DNA of 64,000 bases from JAVBQB01 sp031549265 (GTDB taxonomy: Bacteria; Bacillota; Clostridia; Oscillospirales; JAVBQB01), in contig JAVBQB010000001.1 of the NCBI GenBank assembly GCA_031549265.1, positions 269,441 to 333,440 of the forward strand, given 5' to 3'. The notes under the pieces are model-generated. The model saw only the letters and a program-made list of their open reading frames with translations, was not told where the DNA came from and did not search any database. Position 1 is the first letter of the stretch; each line of letters opens with the position of its first letter. Below, piece by piece: positions 33,042 to 41,597 of the stretch. The translations under genes and the position numbers were made by a program.

Positions 33042-33076
33042 ACGGCCGCCCTTTTATGATGAAGGCGGTCGTTTTT
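33042..33076 (+). terminator. Terminator between convergent signalling genes
   Basis: The 9-base arms ACGGCCGCC (33042-33050) and GGCGGTCGT (33064-33072) pair, followed by TTTTT on the plus strand. It ends the kinase-HD-GYP transcript and may also serve the convergent kinase. Confidence 0.82.
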
Positions 33077-33094
33077 GACGTCAAAGATCGATTA

Positions 33095-35770
33095 TTACAG
33101 GAGCAACATCCTGATTGCAGTGAGTGTATCCTGATAGACCGGCATTGCGTCGTTGAGGTAGTATTCGGCGAACTCGTTGTTACCTTCCTTAAAGCATTGC
33201 GACGCGTTTCCAATGTATCGGTACAGACCCGACAGTGACAGAAGTGAGCATTGCTCCAGAAGCTGGTCAGTTCTGGCTTTTGCGGATATGAAATCAGCAT
33301 TGCCGATATCGGATAAGATGGAATCAAGCAAGCGCTGGTTCAAGAATTCGCTGAGCGCCTGCGCAAGTTTTTTGTCATCCCCGAAGTCTGTTGACGCTTT
33401 GGCAAAATCGATCAGGCGGCTGTCAATCGCAGAAAAGTCCGGCGCGGGATTCAATAAAGCGGAGTGCTTTGTGACCGAGGAAGCAACTGCCGCGCTCGCC
33501 AGATTTTTGTCCATAATCTGTCGCTTAAGCTCCAAAATCAGCGACGAAACTTTTATCGGTTTTCCAATATGACCGTTCATCCCGTGCGACAGCGACTTCT
33601 CGACGTCTTCTTTGAAAACGTTTGCGCTCATTGCGACTATGGGCACGGTTTTCGCGTCGTGCTTATCGGAAGCCCGTATTCTGGTCGTGGCTTCATAACC
33701 GTCCATCACCGGCATCAGAATATCCATAAGAATGATGTCGAAGTCGTGACTCAAAAACATATCGAAAGCGGCCTTGCCGTCTGTGGCTTCGGCAACCTTG
33801 ATTCCTGTTTCAGATATCAGCTCGGCCGCGACGATTCGATTAAGCTCAACATCGTCGACAATCAGAGCGCACTTGCCCTCGAATGCGCCCAGATAGTCCT
33901 CGAAAAGCAGTTCCTCTCCAAGAACATCATCAATCGATTCAGACAGCGGGAATTCGATTTCAAAAGCAAACTCGCTGCCGTGTCCGGACTCGGATGTAAC
34001 AACGATATTCCCGCCGAAAAGATTGATGATCCGCTGACTAATGGCGAGACCGAGTCCCGTTCCGCCGTAACGACGCGAAATTGTCTCGTCAGCTTGTTCA
34101 AAGGGCTTGAAAAGATGCGAGAGCTGCTCACCACTCATGCCGATTCCGCTGTCGGTGACAGAAAAACCGATGGTCGCGTCGTTGTCATGCCGTGTTACAA
34201 GTTTAATTGTAAGCGTGACTTTACCGTCATCCGGAGTGAATTTTACCGAGTTCGACAACAGATTCAGCATGACCTGAGAAAGCCTGAGCGAATCCCCAAT
34301 CAGTATGTCGGGCAGCGCGTCGTCCTGGATAATGCTGAACCTGATGCGCTTTTCTTCCATTTTAGGCTGTATAACAGTCTTGATTTTACCGAGTAGCGAA
34401 CTCAGCGAGAACGGTTCGGGCGCGAGCTCAAATTTCCCCGATTCGATTTTTGACAGGTCAAGAATGTCGTTTATCAGTCCGAGCAGGTGGTTGGACGAGG
34501 TCTCAATTGTGCTGAGACAGCTCATAATCTTGCCCATATCCTCGGATCTTCGCGCTATCTGAACCATTCCGATTACGGCGTTCAGCGGGGTGCGCATTTC
34601 ATGGCTCATGTGAGAAAGAAAATCGCTTTTCGCCCGGTTGGCTGTTTCGGCTGCGATTTTCGACTCGTTTAAGCGTTTTTCCATGTTCTTTTGATGCGTG
34701 ATGTCAACAAAGGAATCAACGAGATACTCTTTATTGTCGATAGTAATCCATGTCCCGGTTTTTAGTACGGGAACCGTTGAGCCGTCGGGGCGGGTAATCA
34801 TCCGCTCCCCTATCAGCGTTTTCTGATCTTTTTCGTTGACATGCGGACAAAGGTCGGGATTTCTCCTGCAAAGAATCTCATGGCAGTGCCGCCCGATTAT
34901 TTGATCTTTGTCCATTTGCAGAAGCTCTGACAGCCAATCGTTGGAAAGGACTATTTCGTACTTTTCCATATCGATCAGTACGATGCCGACGCAGATTGAG
35001 TCCAGAAGCTGAATAAACAGAGAATTGGTCTTTTCGAGATCATGCGAAAGCTTCAAGAACTCGGAGATATCCTTCATGACTGCGGCGGTGCCCGAAAAGC
35101 CGCCCTCATTGTCAAAAACAGGATAAACCGACTGCATAACTTCTAAAGCGTGTCCGTCTTTGTGACGGAGATAACTCCGGCCGGACCAGAAGCCGTTTTT
35201 AATCACTTCCGGCTGAACGGTATTCAGCGCGAATTCATCGAAATTATTTGCGTGAACATCGCGTATATGCTTCATGCCAAGGTCGGCGTCCGGATCATAG
35301 CCCAGCATACTTTTTCCGGCCGCGTTGACATAGACCAACGTTCCCTCAGGATCGGCGAGCCCAATAAAGTCGGTTGAGCGGTCGACGATTTTGCATTTGA
35401 TGTCCGAGAGGCTTTCACTTTCCGGCATCTCTTCTATCGCTTTTATTACCCCGGTAATTTCTCCGTCGACATTCGAGATAGTATTAGAAACGGATAAAAA
35501 TCCCGAATCACCATGTTGGGTGATATATTGAATCGTCTTTGAATAACCAGGGGCTGACATTGCTTCAGAGAAAAACGCGTTCACATTATCAAAGTCAGTA
35601 GATCTGACCATTTTCAGGTAATCAGCAAGCAAAATGCTGTCGGTACCATCCTCGAACAAACTTTTCCCAAATTCGATATTAAGCGTGGCGTTGCGCTCTT
35701 TGCCGGCGATTGAGTAAAATACAATCCCGGATTTCTCGGCGGCGTTTTGAAATTTGTTGAAGCTGCGCAT
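33095..35770 (-). CDS. Hybrid sensor histidine kinase with degenerate HPt-like tail
   Basis: An 891-residue cytoplasmic kinase. Sensor region: three PAS-like domains (about 5-115, 125-240, 250-360), the last with a Cys-rich insert HCHEILCRRNPDLCPH. HisKA has H390 in SHEMRTPLNAV. The ATPase boxes NLLSNSVKF, DSGIGM and GGTGLGLAI are intact, and one receiver has D683 in LMDILMPVMDG. The tail from about 780 folds like an HPt helix bundle, but where AHxLKG is expected it reads ARTDQL, so no phosphorylatable His is visible. The start is ATG 35770 with GAGGAG. It is convergent with the kinase/HD-GYP pair. It probably needs an HPt in trans or acts through its receiver. Confidence 0.9.
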   Translation of the reverse strand: MRSFNKFQNAAEKSGIVFYSIAGKERNATLNIEFGKSLFEDGTDSILLADYLKMVRSTDFDNVNAFFSEAMSAPGYSKTIQYITQHGDSGFLSVSNTISNVDGEITGVIKAIEEMPESESLSDIKCKIVDRSTDFIGLADPEGTLVYVNAAGKSMLGYDPDADLGMKHIRDVHANNFDEFALNTVQPEVIKNGFWSGRSYLRHKDGHALEVMQSVYPVFDNEGGFSGTAAVMKDISEFLKLSHDLEKTNSLFIQLLDSICVGIVLIDMEKYEIVLSNDWLSELLQMDKDQIIGRHCHEILCRRNPDLCPHVNEKDQKTLIGERMITRPDGSTVPVLKTGTWITIDNKEYLVDSFVDITHQKNMEKRLNESKIAAETANRAKSDFLSHMSHEMRTPLNAVIGMVQIARRSEDMGKIMSCLSTIETSSNHLLGLINDILDLSKIESGKFELAPEPFSLSSLLGKIKTVIQPKMEEKRIRFSIIQDDALPDILIGDSLRLSQVMLNLLSNSVKFTPDDGKVTLTIKLVTRHDNDATIGFSVTDSGIGMSGEQLSHLFKPFEQADETISRRYGGTGLGLAISQRIINLFGGNIVVTSESGHGSEFAFEIEFPLSESIDDVLGEELLFEDYLGAFEGKCALIVDDVELNRIVAAELISETGIKVAEATDGKAAFDMFLSHDFDIILMDILMPVMDGYEATTRIRASDKHDAKTVPIVAMSANVFKEDVEKSLSHGMNGHIGKPIKVSSLILELKRQIMDKNLASAAVASSVTKHSALLNPAPDFSAIDSRLIDFAKASTDFGDDKKLAQALSEFLNQRLLDSILSDIGNADFISAKARTDQLLEQCSLLSLSGLYRYIGNASQCFKEGNNEFAEYYLNDAMPVYQDTLTAIRMLLL

Positions 35771-35891
35771 ATATTCTCCTCGCATTCGAGAGCGTTAGAT
35801 TATTCGCTGTTTGTAAAGTGACAGCTCCATGGTATAACCAGACAAAAACTCTTTCTTTTCGCCAAGCATATTTCACCCAATATATAAACGT

Positions 35892-35920
35892 AGTCTACCA
35901 CCAATGACTCAAGCGGTCAA
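35892..35920 (-). promoter_or_regulatory. Promoter of the second hybrid kinase, in a 348-base divergent gap
   Basis: The minus strand has -35 TTGACC (35915-35920), a 17-base spacer and -10 TAGACT (35892-35897), giving a leader of about 115 bases. The same gap (35771-36118) carries a plus-strand TATAAT at 36034-36039 for the zinc-ribbon genes, without a good -35. Nothing else is seen in it. Confidence 0.6.
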
Positions 35921-36118
35921 CCTATAAATTCTAGTTTAAACATACCTTGCGTGCAATGTTAACAGTGCTTTAAGTCCGGAAAAATAATGACCTATTATAT
36001 TGATTTGCTGTAGATTTTTTAGAAAATCCATAGTATAATGTTGCCATCCTTTGTTTGCGCGCCGGACTTAACTTGGAAGCCGTTATTTAAGAAAGACATC
36101 ATTTTTAGGAGGGTTAAA

Positions 36119-36646
36119 ATGAACTGCCAAAACTGCGGGACAGTTAACGAAGACAATTGCAAGTTCTGCGCTTCATGCGGTCAGCCTCTGACACCCCAAA
36201 CTGAGTCCCGAGGCCAGCACCAAAACAACAATCAAAACGGCTCGTCTTACCAAAGCAATGGCCACAACCCCGGAGCTCAGTCGTACGGTCACGGCGCACA
36301 GCCAAGCCAGCAGGATATAGAAAAAAACAAGGTATTCGCTATAATTGCGTATTTCGTATTTTTTGTACCTTTAATCGCCGCAAAAGACTCGCCGTATGCC
36401 CGTTACCACGCTAATCAGGGGCTGACGCTGCTTATTTTTTATGTTGGCGCCGCAATTGTACATGGATTTTTGTTTTCAATTATTTTTTCCACTTTTTTAT
36501 GGTCGCTTTTTTCGATTATAACACTTATCTTCAGTCTGATTTATCTTGGGCTGCTGATCATTGGCATAATGGGTATAATAAATGCCGTGAACGGCAAATG
36601 CGCCCCGATACCGCTTATTGGCAGACTGCTAAATATCATTAAATGA
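36119..36646 (+). CDS. Zinc-ribbon protein with DUF4870-like membrane domain
   Basis: A 175-residue protein. One zinc ribbon (CQNCGTVNEDNCKFCASCG, residues 3-21) is followed by a Gln/Asn/Ser/Gly-rich linker to about 62 and three hydrophobic helices of the DUF4870/TM type (segment KDSPYARYHANQGLTLLIFY is typical). The start ATG 36119 has AGGAGG. It probably forms a small membrane protein with its ribbon in the cytoplasm. It is followed ten bases later by a second zinc-ribbon gene, likely in one operon. The function is unknown. Confidence 0.82.
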   Translation: MNCQNCGTVNEDNCKFCASCGQPLTPQTESRGQHQNNNQNGSSYQSNGHNPGAQSYGHGAQPSQQDIEKNKVFAIIAYFVFFVPLIAAKDSPYARYHANQGLTLLIFYVGAAIVHGFLFSIIFSTFLWSLFSIITLIFSLIYLGLLIIGIMGIINAVNGKCAPIPLIGRLLNIIK

Positions 36647-36656
36647 GGAATCAACA

Positions 36657-37328
36657 ATGAACTGTCCTAAGTGTAATGAAGTCGTTTCCGAAGGTTCGGC
36701 GTTCTGCACAAACTGCGGAGCGTCAGTTTATGAGAGCGATACAAGGGCCGAGCCTTCACCGCAGGTAAATCTGACCAAGCATGAAAACGACGAGAGCCAG
36801 CAGCCGCCTGCCGCTGTGCAGGCTTCTCAGCCGGATTATAACAGCGCCTATGCGCCTCCGGTCTCAGGCGGGAATCAGGCGGGGCCGAGCGCGGCATCCG
36901 GCAGTACATATGCCCCACACGGAGGGCACGCCGACCATTCGCAAGGTCAAAGCAATCCCGGCCGGGTTTCGCCCGCGGATTACCCCCCTCCGCCACCTCC
37001 TCCGGGCAATGCACCGCCATATTATCCCGGTCAGCAGACGAATGTCGAACTGGCGCCCGTTGTCTCCATAGGCAGATACCTTGGGTTGTTCCTGTTGTAC
37101 TGCATTCCGGTCGCCGGTCTTATTATTCTGATCGTGAAAGCCGCCAGCGCGAAAAACAGGAACGTGCAGAATATGTCAATAGCGATTTTAATACTATTGG
37201 CCGTGTTCGCGGTTTTGTCGACTGTTATCGCCCTGGTGACAATCTCGATTCTGGGGCCGATTATCGCGAAGTACGGCTATGAGTTCTGGACGGAGTTCGG
37301 ACGGGAGTTTTCAATCGTAATTCACTGA
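36657..37328 (+). CDS. Zinc-ribbon, proline-rich membrane protein
   Basis: A 223-residue protein. The ribbon CPKCNEVVSEGSAFCTNCG (3-21) is followed by a long Pro/Gln/Ala-rich linker with a run of prolines near 110-118. Two hydrophobic helices (about 141-165 and 178-205) are separated by a basic KAASAKNRN loop. The start ATG is 36657 with GAGG. It pairs with the preceding zinc-ribbon gene but differs in its membrane part. No enzyme motif is visible. It may scaffold membrane partners, but that is a guess. Confidence 0.78.
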   Translation: MNCPKCNEVVSEGSAFCTNCGASVYESDTRAEPSPQVNLTKHENDESQQPPAAVQASQPDYNSAYAPPVSGGNQAGPSAASGSTYAPHGGHADHSQGQSNPGRVSPADYPPPPPPPGNAPPYYPGQQTNVELAPVVSIGRYLGLFLLYCIPVAGLIILIVKAASAKNRNVQNMSIAILILLAVFAVLSTVIALVTISILGPIIAKYGYEFWTEFGREFSIVIH

Positions 37329-37408
37329 GCCGATTGCGTTTAGTATGCATTCCTGCCGGAGGCTGCCGCCTTTGCCGGACAAGGGAATAATCAATATAAC
37401 AGATCGAG

Positions 37409-37439
37409 CCGGGATTTCAGGTTTTGCCTGGAATCCCGG
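37409..37439. repeat. Strong hairpin upstream of the polytopic membrane protein gene
   Basis: CCGGGATTTCAGG (37409-37421) pairs with 37427-37439 (13 bp, one G-U) around a 5-base loop. It lies 81 bases after the zinc-ribbon gene and 21 before the next start. There is no T-run. It may be a transcript end or an mRNA leader structure. Confidence 0.6.
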
Positions 37440-37459
37440 CCTTAAATAAGGAAAGTATA

Positions 37460-38428
37460 ATGGAATATCTATTGCTAATCTGGATGTCGTTCGCGTTCTA
37501 CAGTAAATTTAAGACGTTAGGGAAAAAAGGCATCGCCCTGACTGTAATATATATTGTCGCGGTCATAGCGGCAGTTGTCGGCTGCGAAGGATACGGGTAT
37601 TTAGTCTCGAGCAGCACGCAGGACTTCACTTACCTTATTAAATCGGCGCTGATCGGTTCCTCGCTCGCCACCGCAATATACATCCACGGCCACCACAGCT
37701 ATAAGAGGATGACTGATAAAAGCGTGGATAAGCCGTCGCCAAATGTTTATTCAGTTTACGCTTTCAGGATGATAGGCTTTGGGTTTGCGGCCGCTGTGGT
37801 TTTCGGTCTTGCTGGTATGGTTCTTTCCTTTAGCGGGGCGCCGGTTCCGTACGCAGCGGCGAACGTCGTTTCCGGCGCTGGATTTGCGGCGGCTGCGCTT
37901 GGTCTTGCCATTCTGTCTTTCTACCTGAGGAAAGAACCGGCTAAAGAAATACCGGCATTGCTGTGCGCGGTGTTTTCGGCCAATTTCGCTGTTGACGGCA
38001 TCATGAACCGGACATTTTTTCAGTATAGTACACCGGCAGACTCCAGATTTGTTTTGACAGAAGCGGTAATCGGTTTGGCAATAGCCTGCCTGCTGTGTAC
38101 GTTAATGATTGGGCTCTTACGGAAAATCAGTTCGGATAGTGATTTCAGACTGCCTGTAAAGCCGGTGTGGCTGACGCTTATGATTGCGGCTCTGGCATTA
38201 AATCTGGCGGCGTCGGTATATGCCGTTTATTCCTTGGTGTTCTCCGCTGCTGGCAATCCGGACATACCGCAGTATCTGAATCCTGTGTTTTTCCGCGCAG
38301 AGGTGTATCCGATTGCGCCCATACTCGCGATTGGATTTTTGGCATTCATTTTTGTTAAAGCGTCTGCCGAACTGTCAAAAGTGGTCAAAGAACAGGAGAC
38401 TGGGGAACAGCCGGAATATTTGAAATAA
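37460..38428 (+). CDS. Polytopic membrane protein of unknown function
   Basis: A 322-residue protein with about eight hydrophobic segments spread over its whole length (for example IALTVIYIVAVIAAVVG, AVIGLAIACLLCTLMIGLL and LTLMIAALALNLAASVYAVY). A short polar C-terminus (KVVKEQETGEQPEYLK) follows. The start ATG 37460 has AAGGAAA; the codon at 37424 lies inside the hairpin. I do not recognise a family. It lies downstream of the zinc-ribbon pair, behind a hairpin, with no promoter of its own that I can see. Confidence 0.7.
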   Translation: MEYLLLIWMSFAFYSKFKTLGKKGIALTVIYIVAVIAAVVGCEGYGYLVSSSTQDFTYLIKSALIGSSLATAIYIHGHHSYKRMTDKSVDKPSPNVYSVYAFRMIGFGFAAAVVFGLAGMVLSFSGAPVPYAAANVVSGAGFAAAALGLAILSFYLRKEPAKEIPALLCAVFSANFAVDGIMNRTFFQYSTPADSRFVLTEAVIGLAIACLLCTLMIGLLRKISSDSDFRLPVKPVWLTLMIAALALNLAASVYAVYSLVFSAAGNPDIPQYLNPVFFRAEVYPIAPILAIGFLAFIFVKASAELSKVVKEQETGEQPEYLK

Positions 38429-38571
38429 TCACATAATACAAGGTGCTTTTATCTTGACGGCAGACTGTAAGATGACTGAAAATTACAACACAAACTCAAA
38501 CATATATTTCAAGCAGAGGATTTGATCTTCATAAGGAAGTTTTTTTAGAAGTTTTGGGTTTGAAATTCCTC

Positions 38572-38600
38572 TTGACAATGGACGCTATGTCGTATAAAAT
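38572..38600 (+). promoter_or_regulatory. Strong promoter of the symporter / aryl-acid cluster
   Basis: A perfect -35 TTGACA (38572-38577), a 17-base spacer and -10 TAAAAT (38595-38600) lie about 60 bases before the symporter start. Confidence 0.82.
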
Positions 38601-38667
38601 ACCTTTTGTAGTATGGTAGCAAAGTCCGGCAGAAGCAAAATTAATATGTAGAATGGAAGGGATTGTT

Positions 38668-40233
38668 ATGACTCAGGTCGTAGCGCTGATTGCGCTCGTT
38701 ATTTTCGCAGTTGTCATGGTGATTATCGGGGTTCGCTCAACAAAGCGCACCACGACTATAGACGGCTTTCTTCTTGGCGGGAGAAAAATGGGAGCTTGGA
38801 TGTCTGCGTTTGCGTATGGCACCACCTATTTTTCTGCCGTTATTTTTATTGGATACGCCGGTAAGATAGGTTGGGATATCGGATTTGCGGGCATGTGGAT
38901 CGGTGTCGGAAACGCCGCAATCGGATGTCTGCTCGCGTGGTACATTCTTGCCAAGCGTACCCGCAATATGACGCACAACCTGTCGGCGCGCACCATGCCG
39001 GAATTCTTCGCGGCGCGTTATCTCAGCCGGGGAATGAAGATTTACGGAGCCGCGATAATCTTTATTTTCTTAATGCCGTATGCGGCGTCGGTATACAAAG
39101 GTCTCGGCAGCTTTTTCGGCGTAATATTCCCGGATATTTCTTCCGTACTTTTCGGTCTCTCCTCAGATCACGCGTGCATGATTATCGTCGCCATTCTCAC
39201 TGCCACATACCTGATACTGGGCGGATATGTCGCCACTGCGCGCACGGATTTTGTTCAGGGAATCATTATGATTGCCGGCATTATCGCGATGGCGCTTGCA
39301 ATTGTTCTTCATCCGACTGTCGGTGGCCTGCCAGCGGCGGTTGAGAAGTTGAACGAGGTCGGCCCGCAGTTCACTTCGATTTTCGGGGGTTCCGGCTGGA
39401 ATTTCCTGCTCATCAACATCCTGCTGACTTCTCTCGGAACCTGGGGATTGCCGCAGATGGTCAGTAAATTCTACGCGATCAAGGACGAGGCGGCAATCAA
39501 GCGAGCCACCATAGTATCGACAGGATTCGCGTTGATAATCGGCGCGGGAGCATACTTCGTAGGTACGTTTGGCAGATTTTTTGTTGAAGCGGACGCTAAC
39601 GGTTTGCCGGTCGAAGGGTATGACAAAATCATTCCGAATATGCTCACTACTGCGCTTGGAGGAAACCTGCTCGGCGCCATACTACTCAGCATCATACTGC
39701 TGCTTCTGCTTTCGGCATCGATGTCCACGCTTGCGTCCATTGTACTTACTTCAGCTTCGGCAATCACTGTAGACCTTTTCGGGATATTCAAGCCCGACAT
39801 GGATAAAAAGCGTCAAATGGTTTATACCAGATTGCTTTGCATGGTCTTTGTACTGTGTTCGCTGATCTTCGCGATGGCTGATTTCGCGATCATAGTTTCG
39901 ATAATGGCATACTCCTGGGGCATTGTCTCAGGTTGCTTTGTAGGGCCGTACATCTGGGGTCTATACTCCAGGAAGGTGACCAAGGCCGGCGCGTGGTCGG
40001 GCATGATCGGCGGAGTTCTCACTGTTGCAATTATGGCCGTTCACGGTATGCTCACCTCCCCGGCGCTTACCGATGGTCTTTACGCGGCGTTTAAGGCCGC
40101 CAGCGGCAACTCCCCGCTATACGGAGTCTGCGCGCTTGGGGTTTCGATATTGATTGTGCCTATTGTGAGTTCGTTCACCCGCAAGTACAGTGACGAGCAC
40201 GTGAGCAAAGTGTTTTCAGATGTAAAGGTGTGA
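38668..40233 (+). CDS. Sodium:solute symporter (SSS family)
   Basis: A 521-residue carrier with about 13 membrane helices. Family blocks include the N-terminal TTIDGFLLGGRKMGAWMSAF, the ARTDFVQGIIMIAG signature and SWGIVSGCFVGPYIWGLYSR. The start ATG 38668 has GGAAGGG; the in-frame ATG at 38653 covers that site. The substrate is not readable. The gene is followed after 6 bases by an aryl-CoA ligase gene and is almost certainly cotranscribed with it. An aromatic or carboxylic acid is therefore a reasonable inferred substrate. Confidence 0.9.
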   Translation: MTQVVALIALVIFAVVMVIIGVRSTKRTTTIDGFLLGGRKMGAWMSAFAYGTTYFSAVIFIGYAGKIGWDIGFAGMWIGVGNAAIGCLLAWYILAKRTRNMTHNLSARTMPEFFAARYLSRGMKIYGAAIIFIFLMPYAASVYKGLGSFFGVIFPDISSVLFGLSSDHACMIIVAILTATYLILGGYVATARTDFVQGIIMIAGIIAMALAIVLHPTVGGLPAAVEKLNEVGPQFTSIFGGSGWNFLLINILLTSLGTWGLPQMVSKFYAIKDEAAIKRATIVSTGFALIIGAGAYFVGTFGRFFVEADANGLPVEGYDKIIPNMLTTALGGNLLGAILLSIILLLLLSASMSTLASIVLTSASAITVDLFGIFKPDMDKKRQMVYTRLLCMVFVLCSLIFAMADFAIIVSIMAYSWGIVSGCFVGPYIWGLYSRKVTKAGAWSGMIGGVLTVAIMAVHGMLTSPALTDGLYAAFKAASGNSPLYGVCALGVSILIVPIVSSFTRKYSDEHVSKVFSDVKV

Positions 40234-40239
40234 TTTGTC

Positions 40240-41535
40240 TTGTTCTGGAATAAAAAGATGGAGACTATGCCTCGTGAAGAACTCCGGAAACTGCAGCTTG
40301 AACGGTTGCAAAATACCGTTAGCCGCGTATATGACAATGTACCGTATGAACGCGCGAAATTTGATGCGGCGGGAGTCTCCCCCGCCGACATCAAGTCGCT
40401 GGACGATTTGCGCCGCTTACCGTTTACTACAAAGGACGATCTGCGCGAGAATTATCCCTGCGATCTTTTCGCCGTGCCGAGGCGGGATGTGGTTCGCATC
40501 CACGCTTCCTCCGGCACGACCGGCAAACCCACCGTCGTGGGCTACACACGGCATGACATGGACGTCTGGTCGGAGCTGATCGCTAGGCTTGCGGTCGCCG
40601 CCGGGGTGGTACCCGAGGACACGGCGCAAATCTCCTTTGGATACGGTCTTTTTACCGGAGCTTTCGGTTTGCACCAGGGTCTGGAACGTATCGGAGTGGC
40701 CGTAATACCGATGTCCAGCGGCAACAGTGAAAAACAGCTGATGATTATGCAGGACTTCGAGCCGACGGTTCTGGTTGCGACTCCGTCCTACGCTATTTAC
40801 CTCGGTGAGATGGTGAGAAAGGCCGGAATACGCGACAAACTGAAGCTGCGCATCGGCCTCTTTGGCGGCGAAGGCTGTACTGAGGGAATGCGCCGCAAAA
40901 TCGAGGAAGATCTCGGCATTTTCGCCACAGACAATTACGGAATGAGCGAGCTGATCGGCCCGGGCGTTTCGGGTGAGTGCTCTCATAGGTGCGGACTGCA
41001 TGTCGCCGAGGATCACTTCTTTGCCGAGATAATCGATCCGGAAACCTGCGAGACGCTGCCCTACGGTGAGGTCGGCGAGCTTGTTATCACCAGTCTGACC
41101 AAAGAAGCGCTGCCAATCATACGCTACCGGACGCGCGACATAGCCTCGCTCAACCCGGAGCCGTGCGCCTGCGGCCGTACCCATGTCAGAATGAGCAGAG
41201 TAACCGGCCGTTCGGACGATATGCTGATTATAAAGGGCGTTAACGTATTCCCGTCGCAAATCGAGAGCGTGCTGATGGAGATTACCGAAATTGGGCCGCA
41301 TTATCAGCTGGTGCTGCGGCGCGAGGGATTTCTCGACACGCTCGAAGTCAACGTAGAACTGATAGACGGTTCGGTACTGGAGCAGTATTCGAAGCTGATC
41401 GGCATTCAGGAGGGCATCAGAAAGCGCCTGCATTCGGTTCTTGGTCTTGACACAAAAGTTAACCTGGTTGAGCCGGATACAATAGAGCGATCCCAGGGCA
41501 AAGCGAAACGGGTAATCGACCTGCGAAATGCATAA
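40240..41535 (+). CDS. paaK: Phenylacetate--CoA ligase, first copy
   Basis: A 431-residue AMP-forming ligase of the PaaK family that activates phenylacetate or similar aryl acids with CoA. The P-loop HASSGTTGKPTVVGYT, GYGLFTGAFGLHQGLE, YGMSELIGPGVSGEC and the C-terminal hinge YRTRDIASL are present, as is the ribbon-like CACGRTHVRMSR. The start is TTG 40240 with AAAGGTG inside the end of the symporter gene. It belongs to the symporter-paaK-iorAB-paaK-ACT cluster and is closely similar to the copy at 44094. It could act on phenylacetate, indoleacetate or hydroxyphenylacetate. Confidence 0.93.
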   Translation: MFWNKKMETMPREELRKLQLERLQNTVSRVYDNVPYERAKFDAAGVSPADIKSLDDLRRLPFTTKDDLRENYPCDLFAVPRRDVVRIHASSGTTGKPTVVGYTRHDMDVWSELIARLAVAAGVVPEDTAQISFGYGLFTGAFGLHQGLERIGVAVIPMSSGNSEKQLMIMQDFEPTVLVATPSYAIYLGEMVRKAGIRDKLKLRIGLFGGEGCTEGMRRKIEEDLGIFATDNYGMSELIGPGVSGECSHRCGLHVAEDHFFAEIIDPETCETLPYGEVGELVITSLTKEALPIIRYRTRDIASLNPEPCACGRTHVRMSRVTGRSDDMLIIKGVNVFPSQIESVLMEITEIGPHYQLVLRREGFLDTLEVNVELIDGSVLEQYSKLIGIQEGIRKRLHSVLGLDTKVNLVEPDTIERSQGKAKRVIDLRNA

Positions 41536-41597
41536 CAGGCTTCCGATTCCCGATTAATACTATTGATTTACAGTCTTCCAGCACTGGAGGTAATAAC

